NCBI GenBank assembly: GCA_052273625.1
Contig: DAVZHW010000009.1
Span: 1-59,063 of the forward strand
Direction: 5' to 3'
Origin: Fimenecus sp052273625
GTDB lineage: Bacteria > Bacillota > Clostridia > Oscillospirales > Acutalibacteraceae
Length of the DNA stretch: 59,063 nucleotides
Shown here: positions 35,179 to 43,017 of the stretch, piece after piece
How the letters are laid out: each line of letters begins with the position of its first letter
How positions within the stretch are numbered: the first letter of the stretch is position 1
Position numbers and translations under genes: made by a program
Notes under the pieces: model-generated
Database searches by the model: none
Told to the model about the DNA's origin: nothing
Seen by the model: only the letters and a program-made list of their open reading frames with translations

Positions 35179-35700
35179 ATGATAAAAAAGGCAATGACCT
35201 GTTGTTTTATCGGACACAGGGAAATTAACAAGGATTTTGAGACGGAAACAAAATTAAAAGGTTTAATTTTTGGACTGATTGAGAAGGGGGTAACGCAATT
35301 TTTGTTTGGTGACCATTCGGAGTTTAATGATTTGTGCTATGAAATTGTAACAAAACTCAAAAAAGCCAACCCGAATATACGCAGAATTCATTTCAGAACC
35401 AATTATCCCGAAGCCGACGAATACACAAAAGGCTTGTTGACTATGGGATATGAGGAAAGTGTTTTTGCAAGTGAAATTGCTTTATCGGGAAAGGCGGTCT
35501 ATATTGAGCGTAACCGAGCTATGATTAAAGCAAGCGATATATGCGTTTTTTATTGTAATAAAAGTGAATTTGTTAGTTTAAAGTCGAGCAAAAGAAAAAG
35601 CGGAACAAAGCTTGCGTATGATTATGCAGTATCGCATAATAAGAAAATATATAATTTGTATGAGGGAAATTGTATGATAAAAAAGGATAGCACTGAGTGA
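35179..35700 (+). CDS. SLOG-like (DUF1273/YpsA-type) protein
   Basis: A 173-residue Rossmann-like protein. Features of the SLOG/DUF1273 group are TCCFIGHREI near the N-terminus, the FLFGDHSEFNDLCYEIVTKLK helix with a conserved aspartate, RNRAMIKASDICVFYCNK and the GTKLAYDYAVSHNKKIYNL C-terminal strand-helix. SLOG domains bind nucleotides or nucleotide-derived signals, and some act in immunity or stress systems; the role here is unknown. It is paired with a divergent XRE regulator. The ATG follows GGTGGGTGTGGT. Confidence 0.8.
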   Translation: MIKKAMTCCFIGHREINKDFETETKLKGLIFGLIEKGVTQFLFGDHSEFNDLCYEIVTKLKKANPNIRRIHFRTNYPEADEYTKGLLTMGYEESVFASEIALSGKAVYIERNRAMIKASDICVFYCNKSEFVSLKSSKRKSGTKLAYDYAVSHNKKIYNLYEGNCMIKKDSTE

Positions 35701-35715
35701 AAATATATATCATAC

Positions 35716-35792
35716 CGTAGGGACAGCCCTTGCGGCTGTCCGTAAACGTGATTATACATCGAATTCGCTGCGGACAGGGGCAAGCCCTGTCC
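35716..35792. repeat. Dispersed palindromic repeat (family B), full copy
   Basis: Two hairpins: GGACAGCC (35721-35728)/GGCTGTCC (35734-35741) with loop CTTGC, and GGACAGGG (35772-35779)/CCCTGTCC (35785-35792) with loop GCAAG, separated by a ~30 bp A+T-rich stretch. The pair is an imperfect inverted arrangement of one element. A second copy is at 58819-58890, and single related hairpins lie at 4790 and 58737. Confidence 0.85.
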
Positions 35793-35817
35793 TTACATTA
35801 GGCTTACCGAATAAAAG

Positions 35818-35849
35818 AAAATCCCTTGTTCTTTTGAACAAGGGATTTT
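35818..35849 (-). terminator. Terminator of tRNA-Ala
   Basis: A perfect 14 bp stem, AAAATCCCTTGTTC with GAACAAGGGATTTT, around TTTT, directly after the tRNA on the minus strand. Confidence 0.9.
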
Positions 35850-35853
35850 CTTT

Positions 35854-35929
35854 TGGTGGACCTGATCGGGTTTGAACCGACGACCCCCACAATGCGAATG
35901 TGGTGCGCTCCCAGCTGCGCTACAGGCCC
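35854..35929 (-). tRNA. tRNA-Ala (anticodon CGC)
   Basis: A 76 nt tRNA with encoded CCA. Acceptor GGGCCTG/CAGGTCC (one G-T pair), discriminator A, D arm with AGCTGGGAGCGC, anticodon stem CCACA/TGTGG around TTCGCAT (anticodon CGC) and T arm with GGTTCAAACC. Confidence 0.93.
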
Positions 35930-35982
35930 ATTTGTCAACGGATATATTATAGTACCGAGTGCGGAATTTGTCAATTGCTTGC

Positions 35983-36011
35983 TTGACATTCTTTGCCGAA
36001 TATTATAAACT
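35983..36011 (+). promoter_or_regulatory. Promoter of glyS
   Basis: Perfect TTGACA (35983-35988). The -10 box is TAAACT at 17 bp or TATAAA at 15 bp; 43-45 bp upstream of the start codon. Confidence 0.55.
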
Positions 36012-36053
36012 TAATTGTTACTATATTTAATTTTATCTGTAAGGAATGATACT

Positions 36054-37457
36054 ATGATGAAAAACACTGAAAAAACGCTTGAAAAACTCGTCTCTTTGAG
36101 TAAAACAAGAGGCTTTGTTTTCCCCGGCAGTGAAATTTACGGCGGACTTGCAAACACTTGGGATTACGGCCCTCTCGGTGTTGAAATTAAAGAAAATATC
36201 AAAAAGGCTTGGAGAAAGAAATTTATCCAGGAAAATAAATACAATGTCGGTCTTGACAGTGCAATTCTTATGAATCCGCAGACTTGGGTTGCTTCGGGAC
36301 ACCTCGGCGGATTTTCCGATCCGCTTATGGACTGCTGTGAGTGTAAGACTCGCCACAGAGCAGACAACCTCATCGAAGAATTTGACGGCACAAATGTTGC
36401 AGGCTGGTCAAACGAGCAGATGAGCGCTTATATCAAGGAGCATAACATTCCCTGTCCGAACTGCGGAAAGCACAACTTTACCGATATTCGTCAGTTTAAC
36501 CTTATGTTTAAGACATTTCAAGGTGTTACCGAGGATTCGACTTCTGAAATTTATCTTCGTCCCGAGACCGCACAGGGTATTTTCGTAAACTTCCAGAATG
36601 TTCAGAGAACAACAAGAAGAAAAGTACCGTTCGGTATCGCTCAGGTAGGTAAATCATTCAGAAACGAAATTACTCCCGGTAAGTTTATCTTCCGTGTTCG
36701 TGAGTTTGAGCAGATGGAGCTTGAGTTCTTCTGCAAGCCCGGTACCGACCTCGAATGGTTTGATTATTGGAGAGGCTTCTGCCGTGATTGGCTCTATTCT
36801 CTTAACATAAAGCCCGAAAACCTTAGACTTCGTGATCACGATCCCGAAGAACTTTGCTTCTACTCAAAGGCAACAACTGACTTTGAATATATGTTCCCGT
36901 TTGGTTGGGGCGAGCTTTGGGGCGTAGCGGACAGAACCGACTATGACCTTACACAGCACATCAACACAAGCGGTAAGTCGCTTGAATATTTTGATCCGAC
37001 AACAAATGAAAAGTATGTTCCTTATGTTATTGAGCCTTCACTCGGCGTAGAGCGTCTTTTCCTTGCACTTCTTACAGAGGCTTATGACGAAGAGGTTGTT
37101 GACGCAGAGAAGAATGACACAAGAGTTGTTATGCACTTCCATCCTGCAATAGCGCCCGTTAAGGCTGCTATTCTTCCGCTTTCAAAGAAGCTTTCAGATA
37201 AGGCAGACGAGATTTATCAGGAGCTTTCAAAGCATTTCAATGTTGAGTATGACGACGCCGGCTCAATCGGTAAGAGATATCGCCGTCAGGACGAAATCGG
37301 TACACCTTATTGCATTACGGTTGACTTTGAAACAGTCGGCGACGAAAACACACCTGCCGACAACTGCGTAACGGTTCGTGACAGAGATACTATGGAGCAG
37401 GTTAGAATGCCCATATCCGAGCTTGTTGATTATATTTCGGAGAAGATTGATTTTTAA
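36054..37457 (+). CDS. glyS: Glycyl-tRNA synthetase, homodimeric class II
   Basis: Single-chain GlyRS of 467 residues (bacterial/eukaryotic alpha2 type rather than glyQS). Class II motifs are seen: SEIYGGLANTWDYGPLG near the N-terminus, motif 2 FRNEITPGKFIFRVREFEQMELEFF and motif 3 EPSLGVERLFLALL. The Cys-rich zinc-like segment (CCECKTRHRAD .. CPNCGKHNF) and the C-terminal anticodon-binding domain with VDFETVGDENTPADNCVTVRDRD are present. The ATG at 36054 is backed by AAGGA; an in-frame ATG at 36015 is not. Confidence 0.97.
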   Translation: MMKNTEKTLEKLVSLSKTRGFVFPGSEIYGGLANTWDYGPLGVEIKENIKKAWRKKFIQENKYNVGLDSAILMNPQTWVASGHLGGFSDPLMDCCECKTRHRADNLIEEFDGTNVAGWSNEQMSAYIKEHNIPCPNCGKHNFTDIRQFNLMFKTFQGVTEDSTSEIYLRPETAQGIFVNFQNVQRTTRRKVPFGIAQVGKSFRNEITPGKFIFRVREFEQMELEFFCKPGTDLEWFDYWRGFCRDWLYSLNIKPENLRLRDHDPEELCFYSKATTDFEYMFPFGWGELWGVADRTDYDLTQHINTSGKSLEYFDPTTNEKYVPYVIEPSLGVERLFLALLTEAYDEEVVDAEKNDTRVVMHFHPAIAPVKAAILPLSKKLSDKADEIYQELSKHFNVEYDDAGSIGKRYRRQDEIGTPYCITVDFETVGDENTPADNCVTVRDRDTMEQVRMPISELVDYISEKIDF

Positions 37458-37478
37458 CGAAATATAGGAGATGACACT

Positions 37479-38423
37479 ATGACGGAAACAGCAGGTAAGA
37501 AATTATTCCTTGTTGTAAATCCCGTTTCGGGCAAAAAGCTTGCAAGGCATTATGTTAAGGGTATGATGGAGAGGTTCGGCGAGGCAGGCTTCGTCGTTAC
37601 TTCGGTATACACACGAAAAGATGAAAACGCTTATGAAATTGTCAGAAAAAGAGGCAGAGAGTTTGACCTTATAGTATGCGTCGGCGGCGACGGTACGCTT
37701 AAAGAGACGGTTTGCGGAGTGATGGAGCTTGAAAAGGATATTCCGATAGGCTATATACCTATGGGCTCGACAAATGACTTCGCACATTCGGTAGGTATTC
37801 CGACAAAGGTCGAAAAGGCGGTTGAAAACATTATAAACGGCGAGCCGAGACCCGTTGATATGGGAGTTTTCGGCGACACCACCTTTGTTTATGTCGCAGG
37901 CTTCGGCAATTTTACGGCAATTTCTTATTCGGCAAGTCAAAAGCTTAAAAATGTATTCGGCAAAAACGCTTATTATCTCAATGCGGTCGGAGAGTTTTTC
38001 AAAATGAGAGGCTATCATGCAAGAGTTGAGGCAGACGGAGAGATTTTTGAGGGCAATTATTTCTACGGAGAAGCGTCAAACTCGTATTCCGTAGGCGGTA
38101 TGCCGGTATTACATAATATGGGTGTTAAATTTGATGACGGAAAGCACGAGTTAATACTCGTTGAAATGTTCAAATCTCCGTCGGATTTCTTTTCACTTGC
38201 CCACGATATGCTTCATAAAACGGTGGCAAAGAATAAGCTTGTAACGTTCAGACATTGTGATGAAATCAAATTCCATTTTGACGAACCGACAGCATTCACG
38301 CTTGACGGTGAGTTCGGCGGAGACCGGACGGATATTACGGTTAAAACAATAAAACACGCTGTGCGAATTATAACCGAAAAACCGTTGCCGATTGAGGAGA
38401 ATACCTCCGAGCAGTATATCTAA
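37479..38423 (+). CDS. Diacylglycerol/lipid kinase family protein
   Basis: A 314-residue DagK/YegS/BmrU-family kinase that phosphorylates diacylglycerol or a related lipid at the membrane surface. The nucleotide-binding VVNPVSGKK and VGGDGTLKE, the following PMGSTNDFA and the C-terminal DGE motif in FTLDGEFGGD are intact. The ATG follows TAGGAGATGACACT, 21 bp after glyS, so the two may be co-transcribed. No clear terminator follows. Confidence 0.92.
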   Translation: MTETAGKKLFLVVNPVSGKKLARHYVKGMMERFGEAGFVVTSVYTRKDENAYEIVRKRGREFDLIVCVGGDGTLKETVCGVMELEKDIPIGYIPMGSTNDFAHSVGIPTKVEKAVENIINGEPRPVDMGVFGDTTFVYVAGFGNFTAISYSASQKLKNVFGKNAYYLNAVGEFFKMRGYHARVEADGEIFEGNYFYGEASNSYSVGGMPVLHNMGVKFDDGKHELILVEMFKSPSDFFSLAHDMLHKTVAKNKLVTFRHCDEIKFHFDEPTAFTLDGEFGGDRTDITVKTIKHAVRIITEKPLPIEENTSEQYI

Positions 38424-38504
38424 AAGGCAACAGTTTAATATCTTATTGGTTGAGTGTTCTTAAACGCACCTCAAAATAATATATTTTTGATACAAGAAAA
38501 GGCA

Positions 38505-38612
38505 ACCCCCACAGATAATGTTGGCGCATTATCTGTGGGGGTCAACGCATTATTGTGCGAAAAGATGTTGCTTTGAAGCAAAACTGCCCTATGAACGCTC
38601 AGCCTTAAACAG
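38505..38612 (-). repeat. Dispersed structured repeat (family A), fuller copy
   Basis: A perfect 16 bp inverted repeat (38505-38520 with 38527-38542, loop TTGGCG) is joined to a ~70 bp conserved tail that recurs at 1-80 and contains a smaller hairpin (TTGCTT/AAGCAA). Read on the minus strand the conserved tail comes first and the long hairpin is followed by TGCCTTTTCTTG, i.e. it resembles a small transcript ending in a terminator. The rest of the 38424-38637 gap holds no gene. Confidence 0.8.
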
Positions 38613-38637
38613 CCTGTTTTTGTTGGAGAAATAATTG

Positions 38638-38730
38638 TTAACCGATTAAATATTAACAATTTTTGAATAAATTAAATATGTGTTGACATATAAATATATT
38701 TGATATAAAATTACTTAACCGATTAAATAT
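38638..38730 (+). promoter_or_regulatory. MarR promoter flanked by two identical operator-like sites
   Basis: TTAACCGATTAAATAT occurs at 38638-38653 and again at 38715-38730; its core TTAACCGATTAA is a near palindrome. Between them lie TTGACA (38683-38688) and TAAAAT (38706-38711) with a 17 bp spacer. The downstream copy would cover the transcription start, fitting autorepression by MarR. Confidence 0.75.
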
Positions 38731-38762
38731 AAATCGACTAATTTTTAATTTGAGGAAATGAT

Positions 38763-39242
38763 ATGTTGGAATTAAAGGAATTGAGCCATTCTTTTATAAG
38801 GATTGAGTGTGTAAAGCGGTTTACAATGCACAACATACTCAAGGATAGCGGCGTTTATTTCGGTCAGCCGCCGATACTTGACTTTTTGGAGAAAAACGGC
38901 GTATGCACGCAGAACGAGCTTGCGAAGGCGTTGGAGGTTTCTCCGGCTTCTATTGCGGTGTCGATAAAAAGAATGCAGAAAAACGGCGTTGTCGAAAAAA
39001 TTGCCGATGATAACGATTTGCGGTGCAACAGAATTTCTCTTACCGAAAAGGGCAGGGAAATGACAAGGGAAATGCATCAAAAGTTTGACCAAATTGATAA
39101 GATAATGTTTGCGGACTTTGACGAAAACGAACTTTTGGCACTTAAAGATTATTTTGACAGAATTTATAACAATCTTTCATCTACGGAGTGTACAAAATGT
39201 TGTACGAAGTCTGAATCGGATAAGAATGGAGGGGATATTTGA
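38763..39242 (+). CDS. MarR-family regulator with C-terminal cysteine cluster
   Basis: A 159-residue winged-helix regulator: NELAKALEVSPASIAVSIKRMQKNGVVEKI (helices 3-4) and the wing DDNDLRCNRISLTEKGREM. The C-terminus carries CTKCC (Cys143, 146, 147), with further cysteines at 16, 48 and 88, a possible thiol or metal sensor (inference). It heads an operon with the two ABC transporter genes and overlaps the first by one base. It probably represses the operon from the paired upstream sites and releases on drug or oxidant binding. Confidence 0.92.
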   Translation: MLELKELSHSFIRIECVKRFTMHNILKDSGVYFGQPPILDFLEKNGVCTQNELAKALEVSPASIAVSIKRMQKNGVVEKIADDNDLRCNRISLTEKGREMTREMHQKFDQIDKIMFADFDENELLALKDYFDRIYNNLSSTECTKCCTKSESDKNGGDI

Positions 39243-41011
39243 TGATAAAGCTGCTGAAATACGCAAAAAAATATATTTTCTACACGCTCATCTGCCCCTT
39301 GCTTATGGTAGGAGAGGTTATATTTGAGTTGCTTATTCCGCAGGTTATGGCGGATATTGTCGAAACAATACGCTTGGCGGGAACAACTGACCCCGTTGCA
39401 CAACAGGAGTCGATTCAAACGATACTTGCGCTCGGCGGAAAGATGCTCACGTTCGCATTGTGCTCGCTTTTCTGCGGAGCTATGGCGGCAAGAATTGCCT
39501 CGGTTGCAGGCATGGGCTTCGGCGCAGGCATCAGAAACGCACTTATTGAAAAGGTGCAGACGTTTTCATTCTCGAATATCGACAGATTTTCGACAGCGTC
39601 GCTTATCACAAGAACGACAACCGATATAACAACGGTGCAGAACACATTTTTAATGCTTATAAGAGGCTTGTTCAGAGCGCCGATAATGCTTGTTACCGCT
39701 TTGGCTATATGTATTAAAAAGAGCAAGGAAGTTACAAGTGTGTTCGGAGTTGTACTACCGATAATTTTAATTGTGCTTGCAATCGCAGGACCGATTTTAA
39801 TTAAACGCTTTAAGGCTATGCTCAAAAAGTTCGACGGCTTTAACGCTTCCATACAGGAAAATCTTACAAATATAAGAGTTGTTAAATCGTTTGTCAGAAC
39901 GGATTACGAAAAGAAAAAGTTCAAAGCCGCAAATGATGACCTTTACAACGCTTCTGTATACGCAGAAAAGCTTATGATACTCGGCGAGCCACTGCTGATG
40001 GTTTTGCTTTATTGCACAATCCTTGCGGTGCTTGTTGTATCGACAAAGGTTATTGCAAACGGCTCTTTGCTTGTCGGCGAGTTCACGGCGATATTCACCT
40101 ACATAATGCAGATTATTATGAGTTTTCTTATGACAATCGCAATGGTTGCGCAGCTGTTTATGTCAGAGGCAAGTGCAAAGCGTATTTCGGAGGTTCTCAA
40201 CGAAGAGCCCGATATTAAAGATCCCGAAAACGCACTTGAAACGCTCAAAGACGGAAGTGTTGAATTCAAGAACGTATCGTTTAGCTACAATGAGGGCAAG
40301 AACATTATAAATAACGCTTCGTTTAAGATAAACAGCGGCGAAATGGTCGGAATTATGGGTGCGACGGGCAGCTCAAAATCTTCGCTTGTTCAGCTGATTG
40401 CAAGACTTTATGATGTAACCGACGGCGAGGTTTTGGTTGGCGGCGAAAATGTTAAGAAGTACAAATTGCACTCGTTGAGAGAGAACGTCGGTATGGTTTT
40501 ACAGAAAAACGTTCTTTTCTCGGGAACGATTGCAGACAATCTCCGTTGGGGCAATAAAAACGCAACCGACGAGGAACTTCGCAACGCTTGTAAAATTGCC
40601 GATGCAGATGAATTTGTGTCATCATTTCCTGACGGATATCAAACCGATCTCGGTCAAGGCGGCGTAAATGTTTCGGGCGGTCAGAAGCAAAGGCTTTGTA
40701 TCGCAAGAGCAATTTTGAAATCGCCTGATATACTTATTCTTGACGACTCGACAAGTGCGGTTGACTCCGCTACCGACGCAAGAATCAGACAGGGCTTGAG
40801 GGAGAGCCTTCCGAACACTACTAAAATTATAATTGCACAGAGAGTTTCCTCAATTTCCGATTGCGACAAGATAATCATTCTTGACAACGGTACTGTAAAC
40901 GATATCGGAACACATGAGGAGCTTCTTGAAAGAAATGAAATTTATCGTGACGTATATACCTCTCAGCAAAAGGGCACGGATGATTTTGATGAAGTCGGAG
41001 GTGAGCAATAA
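39242..41011 (+). CDS. ABC exporter half, degenerate-site subunit
   Basis: A 589-residue fused membrane/ATPase half-transporter, six helices then the ATPase domain. Walker A is GATGSSKSS, the signature NVSGGQKQR is intact, but Walker B reads ILDDST (Asp replaces the catalytic Glu) and the switch His is Gln (IIAQRVSSI). This is the pattern of the non-hydrolysing site in heterodimeric exporters of the TM287/288 and BmrCD type. Its partner is the next gene, whose ATG overlaps this stop codon. The ATG at 39242 overlaps the MarR stop; a TTG one codon earlier is also in frame. Confidence 0.93.
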   Translation: MIKLLKYAKKYIFYTLICPLLMVGEVIFELLIPQVMADIVETIRLAGTTDPVAQQESIQTILALGGKMLTFALCSLFCGAMAARIASVAGMGFGAGIRNALIEKVQTFSFSNIDRFSTASLITRTTTDITTVQNTFLMLIRGLFRAPIMLVTALAICIKKSKEVTSVFGVVLPIILIVLAIAGPILIKRFKAMLKKFDGFNASIQENLTNIRVVKSFVRTDYEKKKFKAANDDLYNASVYAEKLMILGEPLLMVLLYCTILAVLVVSTKVIANGSLLVGEFTAIFTYIMQIIMSFLMTIAMVAQLFMSEASAKRISEVLNEEPDIKDPENALETLKDGSVEFKNVSFSYNEGKNIINNASFKINSGEMVGIMGATGSSKSSLVQLIARLYDVTDGEVLVGGENVKKYKLHSLRENVGMVLQKNVLFSGTIADNLRWGNKNATDEELRNACKIADADEFVSSFPDGYQTDLGQGGVNVSGGQKQRLCIARAILKSPDILILDDSTSAVDSATDARIRQGLRESLPNTTKIIIAQRVSSISDCDKIIILDNGTVNDIGTHEELLERNEIYRDVYTSQQKGTDDFDEVGGEQ

Positions 41012-42906
41012 TGCATGGACACAATAATTCATCACATATACAGAAGCCGTCTGATACAAAGGGAACGGTAAAGCGGCTTGTGAAGTATATCGGTAAGCAG
41101 AAAAGCCTGCTTGTCGGAATGATCGTGTTTGTTATAATCAGCTCCGTTGCAACCGTTATGGCTTCGGTTTTCATTCAGCCGATAGTTGACGATTTGCTCA
41201 TTCCTGCGGTAGGTCAGGAGTTTTCGTGGGCACTTTTCAAGCCCATTACAAGGATACTTGTAATGCTTGTGTGCGCTGCGATAATCGGTGCAGGAGCTTC
41301 CTACGGCAAGTCGAGATGCTCGGTTTATCTTACTCAGAAAACGCTTAGGAATTTGAGAAAGGATTTGTTTGACTCGGTAGAGGATTTGCCGATAAGCTTT
41401 TTCGACTCAAGACCGAACGGCGAGATTATGAGCCGTTTCACAAACGACGTCGAGTCGTTAAGAGCGTTTTTGAGTCAGGGACTCACACAGCTTATATCTT
41501 CTGCAATTACCATAATCGGCTCATTTTGCGTTATGTTATATTATAGTTGGAAATTAACAATTCTTGTTGTGCTTATGGTTGCTTTTATGATTTTCCTTGT
41601 GAAGGTGCTCGGTAAAAAGAGCTCATATTACTTCAAAAAGCAACAAAAGGAATTGGGCGAGGTAAACGGCTATATCGAGGAGACTATCGAGGGTCAAAAG
41701 GTTGTTAAGGTGTTTAACCATGAGGAAGAGGTTACGGAGCATTTCACACAGATAAACGAGGAGCTTCGTAAGGCTTCAACGGGCGCTAATACCTTTGCGA
41801 GTATTCTTATGCCGCTTATGAATAACCTCTCTTATGTAAACTACGCCATTACGGCGGCTCTCGGCGGTATGCTTGCCGTAAAGGGCTTTATGACACCGGG
41901 CGGAATTGTGGCTTTCCTTACAAACTCAAGGAACTTTTCACAGCCGATAACTCAGGTTTCACAGCAGTTTAACAATGCCATTGCCGCTATTGCCGGTGCG
42001 GAGAGAATATTTGAGTACATTGATGAAAAGCCGGAGGTTGACGGCGGCTATGTAACCCTTGTAAATGCGAAATTTGACGAAAACGGAGAGCTTTGCGAGT
42101 GCGAGGAGCATACGGGAATTTGGGCTTGGAAGCATCAGCACACGGCGGACGGCACTGTTACCTATAAGCAGTTAAAGGGCGACGTTGTATTCGAGAATGT
42201 TACCTTTAGCTATGACGGAAAGAAAACCGTGCTTAAAAACATTTCGCTTTATGCAAAGCCCGGACAGAAAATCGCTTTCGTCGGCTCAACGGGTGCAGGC
42301 AAAACCACAATCACAAATCTGCTTAACAGATTTTATGAGATTGACGACGGCAAGATAAGATATGACGGCATCAACATTAAGAAAATCAAAAAGGACGATT
42401 TAAGACGTTCGCTTTCAATGGTGCTTCAGGATACGCATTTGTTCACGGGCACGGTTGAGGATAATATAAGATACGGCAACCTTAACGCAACGCATGAGCA
42501 GATTGTCGAAGCGGCTAAGCTTGCCAACGCACATTCGTTTATTATGTCTCTTGAAAACGGTTATGATACGGTGCTCACGGGAGACGGCGCAAACCTTTCG
42601 CAGGGTCAAAGGCAGCTTTTGAGCATTGCAAGGGCAGCGGTAGCAGATCCGCCTGTGCTTGTTCTTGACGAGGCGACAAGCTCTATCGATACAAGAACGG
42701 AGAAGCTCATTGAGCAGGGTACGGATAAGCTTATGCAGGGCAGAACGGTATTTGTTATTGCCCACCGACTTTCGACTGTCCGCAACTCTAACGCAATTAT
42801 GGTGCTTGAGCACGGAGAGATAATCGAGCGTGGCGACCATGAGGATTTGTTAAAGCAAAAGGGCAGATATTATCAGCTCTACACGGGACAGTTTGAGCTC
42901 TCATAA
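41011..42906 (+). CDS. ABC exporter half, catalytic subunit
   Basis: A 631-residue partner with a canonical Walker A (GSTGAGKTT), Walker B VLVLDEATSSID and switch VIAHRLSTV; its signature is NLSQGQRQL. An insert of about 40 residues with CECEEHTGIWAWKHQH lies between the membrane and ATPase domains. It forms a heterodimeric multidrug-type exporter with the preceding protein in the cytoplasmic membrane. Exported substrate unknown. A weak GGCGG/CCGCC hairpin (42917-42938) follows. Confidence 0.94.
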   Translation: MHGHNNSSHIQKPSDTKGTVKRLVKYIGKQKSLLVGMIVFVIISSVATVMASVFIQPIVDDLLIPAVGQEFSWALFKPITRILVMLVCAAIIGAGASYGKSRCSVYLTQKTLRNLRKDLFDSVEDLPISFFDSRPNGEIMSRFTNDVESLRAFLSQGLTQLISSAITIIGSFCVMLYYSWKLTILVVLMVAFMIFLVKVLGKKSSYYFKKQQKELGEVNGYIEETIEGQKVVKVFNHEEEVTEHFTQINEELRKASTGANTFASILMPLMNNLSYVNYAITAALGGMLAVKGFMTPGGIVAFLTNSRNFSQPITQVSQQFNNAIAAIAGAERIFEYIDEKPEVDGGYVTLVNAKFDENGELCECEEHTGIWAWKHQHTADGTVTYKQLKGDVVFENVTFSYDGKKTVLKNISLYAKPGQKIAFVGSTGAGKTTITNLLNRFYEIDDGKIRYDGINIKKIKKDDLRRSLSMVLQDTHLFTGTVEDNIRYGNLNATHEQIVEAAKLANAHSFIMSLENGYDTVLTGDGANLSQGQRQLLSIARAAVADPPVLVLDEATSSIDTRTEKLIEQGTDKLMQGRTVFVIAHRLSTVRNSNAIMVLEHGEIIERGDHEDLLKQKGRYYQLYTGQFELS

Positions 42907-42960
42907 ATTTTCAAGCGAGGCGGTAAGCTTTTGCCGCCTTGTCGGCTTGATACGCTTTTA

Positions 42961-42989
42961 TTTACAAACAAACAGCGTTGTGATAAAAT
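42961..42989 (+). promoter_or_regulatory. Promoter of the aminotransferase-rsmA operon
   Basis: TTTACA (42961-42966), 17 bp spacer, TAAAAT (42984-42989), 29 bp before the ATG at 43018. Confidence 0.6.
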
Positions 42990-43017
42990 ATCAAAAAACA
43001 AAAATTCAGGTGTAAAT

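Noticed and set aside
38471..38659. Open frame on the minus strand across the 38505 repeat
   Set aside because: Its codons simply read through the palindromic repeat; there is no ribosome binding site and composition is that of the repeat.
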